This document shows, in pieces, positions 49,275 through 49,932 of a stretch of 49,932 bases of DNA; position 1 is the first letter of the stretch; the number at the start of each line of letters is the position of its first letter. Made by a program: the position numbers and the translations under genes. The notes under the pieces are model-generated. The model did no database searches, had not been told where the DNA came from, and was given only the letters and a program-made list of their open reading frames with translations. Source of the DNA: Streptacidiphilus anmyonensis (lineage in GTDB: Bacteria; Actinomycetota; Actinomycetes; Streptomycetales; Streptomycetaceae); the NCBI RefSeq assembly GCF_000787855.1, contig NZ_BBPQ01000056.1, forward strand, positions 1 through 49,932, given 5' to 3'.

Positions 49275-49932
49275 ATGGCACAGCTCACCACCGCAGCGCA
49301 CGTCCACGGCAGAGCGCACACGTCCGCGGACGACGACGTCTCGAAGCGACTGCTCGACTCGGCCGCGACCCTCTCCTACGACCCGTCCGTCGAGATCGAC
49401 TGGGACGCGCCGCTCCCCGAGGACCACTACGGGCTCAACCCGGAGTGGAGCACCCTCTACGGCACCCGGCTGTGGGACGAGATGACCGAGCAGCAACGGG
49501 TCACGCTCACCCGGCACGAGGTCGGCTCGATCATGATGACGGGCATCTGGTTCGAGATGATCCTGCAGCAGATGGTGCTGCGCGATCAGTACCTGAAGGA
49601 CCCGGCCAACTCCGAGTTCCGCTTCGCGCTCACCGAGATCGCCGACGAGTGCCGGCACTCCATCATGTTCGCGCGGGCCTGCGAGAAGATGGGCGTGCCG
49701 CAGTACAAGCCGCTCCGGGCGTGGGCGGAGGCCGGGCGCGGCTTCAAGGCGCTGGCCCGCGCCGAGCTCGCCTACGGCGGCATCCTCGTCGCCGAGGAGG
49801 TCCTCGACGTGATGCAGCGCGACTGGATGCGCGGCGAGAACGTGCTGGAGATCGTGCGCGGCACCTCGCGGATCCACGTCGTCGAGGAGTCCCGGCACAT
49901 GAAGTTCGCTCGCCAGGAGATCCGCGAGCGGC
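49275..49932 (+). CDS. AurF-type diiron oxygenase (3' end beyond window)
   Basis: The first 219 codons of a ferritin-like diiron oxygenase of the AurF (p-aminobenzoate N-oxygenase) family. GGAGG 5 bases upstream sets the ATG. The four-helix metal site is visible: RHEVGSIMMTGIWFEMILQQ, the helix EIADECRHSIMFARACEKMG (ExxxH), LVAEEVLDVMQRDWM and RIHVVEESRHMKFARQEIRE (ExxxH). AurF and its relatives oxidise aryl amines or hydroxylate other substrates using O2. Stand-alone copies are common in actinomycetes, often beside a TetR gene; none is visible here, though the inverted repeat upstream suggests one. The reaction cannot be assigned. Confidence 0.9.
   Translation, partial: MAQLTTAAHVHGRAHTSADDDVSKRLLDSAATLSYDPSVEIDWDAPLPEDHYGLNPEWSTLYGTRLWDEMTEQQRVTLTRHEVGSIMMTGIWFEMILQQMVLRDQYLKDPANSEFRFALTEIADECRHSIMFARACEKMGVPQYKPLRAWAEAGRGFKALARAELAYGGILVAEEVLDVMQRDWMRGENVLEIVRGTSRIHVVEESRHMKFARQEIRER

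Overview
The window is very GC-rich actinomycete chromosome with strong G/C third-position bias, GTG and TTG starts, several TAnnnT promoters placed 6-7 bases before a start codon (leaderless mRNAs), and streptomycete-type families (DUF4232 proteins, PucR, DUF2993, class F sortase, ECF42 sigma factor, GH16-ricin glucanase). It most likely comes from Streptomyces or a near relative such as Streptacidiphilus or Kitasatospora; the genus is inference. I see no rRNA, tRNA, insertion sequence, phage or CRISPR array. Forty-three protein genes are called; the first and last run off the window.

Layout. 1-10,000: a secreted glycine-rich protein; a divergent LysR/EamA-exporter pair; a FUSC membrane protein overlapping its MarR regulator behind a palindromic operator; a YciI protein with an ECF42-type sigma factor; a DUF2993 lipid-binding protein; and asparagine synthetase. 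10,250-13,300: proton-translocating transhydrogenase pntAB, behind a CRP-like box and a 5' leader hairpin, ending in a strong terminator. 13,400-16,450: a compact cell-surface module of a secreted DUF4232 protein with a C-terminal anchor, a lipoprotein-like class F sortase lacking the expected Arg, an ECF sigma factor, and a membrane protein carrying a second, closely similar DUF4232 domain.

16,500-24,800: mixed single genes, comprising an AraC-type regulator, a VOC protein, a glucarate dehydratase-like enolase, a PIG-L deacetylase, a class II amidotransferase, TetR, a ClC channel/transporter, an aldose 1-epimerase and a D-2-hydroxyacid dehydrogenase. 24,800-33,110: central-carbon oxidation, comprising a GH15 glucoamylase/trehalase-like hydrolase, cytochrome bd oxidase (cydAB, opposite strand), gluconokinase, a GMC oxidoreductase and a G6PDH-like enzyme with an altered active-site motif. 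Together they could release glucose, oxidise it directly or as the phosphate, and feed 6-phosphogluconate into the pentose phosphate pathway. A CorA-like transporter follows.

34,200-42,450: a PucR regulator diverges from a five-gene operon (sodium:solute symporter, class II aldolase, ureohydrolase, TPP-dependent decarboxylase, aldehyde dehydrogenase). The last three match the chemistry of the 2-ketoarginine/guanidinobutyrate route, so I read it as guanidino-compound catabolism; the aldolase does not fit the known route. 42,700-47,600: three membrane genes, comprising a tandemly duplicated ABC-2/YhgE-like protein, a CPA-type Na+/H+ antiporter and a DUF389 protein. 47,600-end: a secreted GH16 beta-glucanase with a ricin-type lectin domain, divergent from an AurF-type diiron oxygenase cut off by the window end.

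The strongest candidates for something undescribed are the DUF4232/sortase/sigma module, the guanidino operon with its extra aldolase, the G6PDH-like protein with Lys replaced by Leu, and the duplicated membrane protein.
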